Part shown: one piece after another, positions 63,034 through 64,000 of the stretch
Layout of the letters: each line of letters starts with the position of its first letter
Position numbering within the stretch: position 1 is the stretch's first letter
Assembly: GCA_013397845.1 (NCBI GenBank)
Contig: VZTG01001075.1
Location: 289,898 to 353,897 of the forward strand
Origin: Melanocharis versteri
Lineage: Eukaryota; Chordata; Aves; Passeriformes; Melanocharitidae
DNA length: 64,000 nucleotides
Direction: 5' to 3'
The notes under the pieces: generated by a model
Told to the model about the DNA's origin: nothing
The model's database searches: none
Seen by the model: the letters and a program-made list of their open reading frames with translations, nothing else
Translations under genes and position numbers: made by a program

Positions 63034-63763
63034 GTAACCCCCGCTCACCCCCCCCTCCTCCGCGGCCTCCTTCCGGCCCGTCCGCCCCCCGCCCGCCTCG
63101 CCCCGGCTGCCGGCGGTCCGGGGGAGCGCGGCACACACGGGCTCCGGCGGCGCCGCTGACATCAACATGGCCGACGCTTTTCCCCTGTGCGGTGTGTGCG
63201 AGCAGCAATGAACTGTGGGGGATATTTATTCAAGTTGGGAGAAGTGACAGCAACTCCGAGGAGAGTTCGGCTTGGAAGGGGCGAGCCCGGGGAAGGACCG
63301 ACTTCAGCCCGGAGAGCCCCGGACTCGGAAGGGGACGGCACTTCCCTGGCCCCGCCGCGGCGCGGGGGGGAGGACGCACCGCGCGGGGGAAGGGGGCGGT
63401 GGGTCCACATGACACAGGACGGTGAACCTGTTGGAGGTCGCTTCACAGCGCAGTTGGCTCCCATCTGGGCAGCGCTCTGGGAGGGTGATGTAAATAGCTC
63501 TAAGGTTTGGGCACCGGTGTCCTCCAAGGAATTTGTCCTGTGGAACAAAGCAAAAATGCTCGTTTGGTAAATGGGGAGCTCTAAGGTTTAAGAGGAGCGT
63601 ACCATTTCGGGCTTTTTGGGGCAACATCAAATACTACTAACTTCTGAGGTGTTTTTGTTAGCATTTGTCGTGAGCTGCGTGCAGCAGGGAAGGCTCTTTG
63701 TAGCCTAACAGGAAAGCGAAACTCATATCTGCAGAATAAGTCTTCTCACGTTTCTCTTTGCAG
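63034..63763 (+). other. INTS6: INTS6 intron, 730 bp, with downstream part of the CpG island
   Basis: This intron has donor GTAACC and acceptor TTCTCTTTGCAG. Its first 390 bases remain GC- and CpG-rich (CCGGCGGTCCGGGGGAGCGC, GCCCCGCCGCGGCGCGGGG), so the island extends well past the first exons. The rest is ordinary. Frames in it, on both strands, are GC-driven and not genuine. Confidence 0.85.
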
Positions 63764-63913
63764 GCTGGCTGGAAGGAAAACCATGCAACGTTTATGAATG
63801 AACTGAAAAACCTTCAAGCTGAAGGACTTACGACTCTTGGCCAGTCCCTAAGGACAGCTTTTGATTTATTAAACTTAAATAGATTAGTAACTGGCATAGA
63901 CAACTATGGGCAG
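63764..63913 (+). CDS. INTS6: INTS6 exon (vWA domain, residues 64-113)
   Basis: Acceptor TTTGCAG precedes 150 coding bases (50 codons, phase 0 at both ends) and donor GTAGGT at 63914. The peptide begins AGWKENHATFMNELKNLQAE, continues GLTTLGQSLRTAFDLL and ends NLNRLVTGIDNYGQ. GLTTLGQSLRTAFDLL is the vWA-domain helix whose threonines form part of the metal-ion-dependent adhesion-site surface. From memory INTS6L reads LQASGLTTLGQALRSSFDLL here, so the exon again points to INTS6. The remaining exons are beyond the right edge. Confidence 0.98.
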
Positions 63914-64000
63914 GTAGGTTGACTGTTACTAGGTGGAAAAATCTTAAAACATAAGCTTCCCAGAGACAGCAGTTAGCTAGTTGTCCAAGGTGTCATCTTC
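63914..64000 (+). other. INTS6: INTS6 intron, first 87 bases
   Basis: The intron begins with donor GTAGGTTGAC and continues past the window. No other feature is visible in it. Confidence 0.9.

Noticed and set aside
61786..63159. 457-codon frame and its minus-strand counterparts across the gap
   Set aside because: They are mostly Ns translated as unknown residues. The real coding part is only 62994-63033.
1..64000. CRISPR arrays, operons, bacterial promoters, tRNA or rRNA genes
   Set aside because: No direct-repeat array, no prokaryotic gene organisation and no recognisable tRNA or rRNA sequence was seen; the window is animal nuclear DNA.

Overview
This is vertebrate nuclear DNA, most likely from a neoavian bird and possibly a songbird. 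The evidence is short exons with GT-AG borders in long AT-rich introns, CpG-island promoters, CR1 LINE tails ending in ATTCTRTG repeats, and a solo LTR of a type I recognise from bird genomes. There is no bacterial architecture: no operons, ribosome binding sites or CRISPR. Most open frames longer than 60 codons are chance frames in introns.

Two protein-coding genes are present, both partial and arranged head to head. (1) WDFY2 lies on the minus strand, with exon 1 at 44394-44530, exon 2 at 14877-14944, exon 3 at 9703-9776 and exon 4 at 2807-2861. Together they encode residues 1-111, the first WD40 repeats. Intron 1 is about 29 kb as assembled. Exons 5 onward, including the FYVE zinc finger, lie beyond the left edge. 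(2) INTS6, Integrator subunit 6, lies on the plus strand. The end of one coding exon is at 62994-63033 and a complete exon is at 63764-63913, encoding residues 50-113. Its start codon and first exon(s) fall in a 925-base run of N (62069-62993). The WDFY2-INTS6 order and divergent orientation match human 13q14, which supports INTS6 rather than its paralogue INTS6L.

Layout: 1-44393 is WDFY2 intron and exon sequence, with two CR1 fragments (about 1015 and 24894) and a solo LTR (21704-22296). 43044-44806 is the WDFY2 CpG island, and here the assembly is wrong: three single-N junctions separate pieces whose ends are copies of one another, showing that two small contigs were placed in swapped order and their overlaps kept as false duplications. 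44531-62068 is the intergenic space. It holds an unrecognised open frame ending next to a poly(A) run (44954-45184), a 5'-truncated CR1 (about 49942-50715) and a polypurine G-quadruplex/GGAA microsatellite (56934-57105). 61770-63420 is the INTS6 CpG island, interrupted by the gap.

The two genes do not share a pathway: WDFY2 is an early-endosome PI3P-binding scaffold, and INTS6 is a nuclear regulator of RNA polymerase II. I found no clear new biological system. The best leads are the misordered WDFY2 promoter, the unidentified open frame beside it, a possible antisense splice donor at the INTS6 gap edge, and several perfect or near-perfect inverted repeats inside WDFY2 introns.
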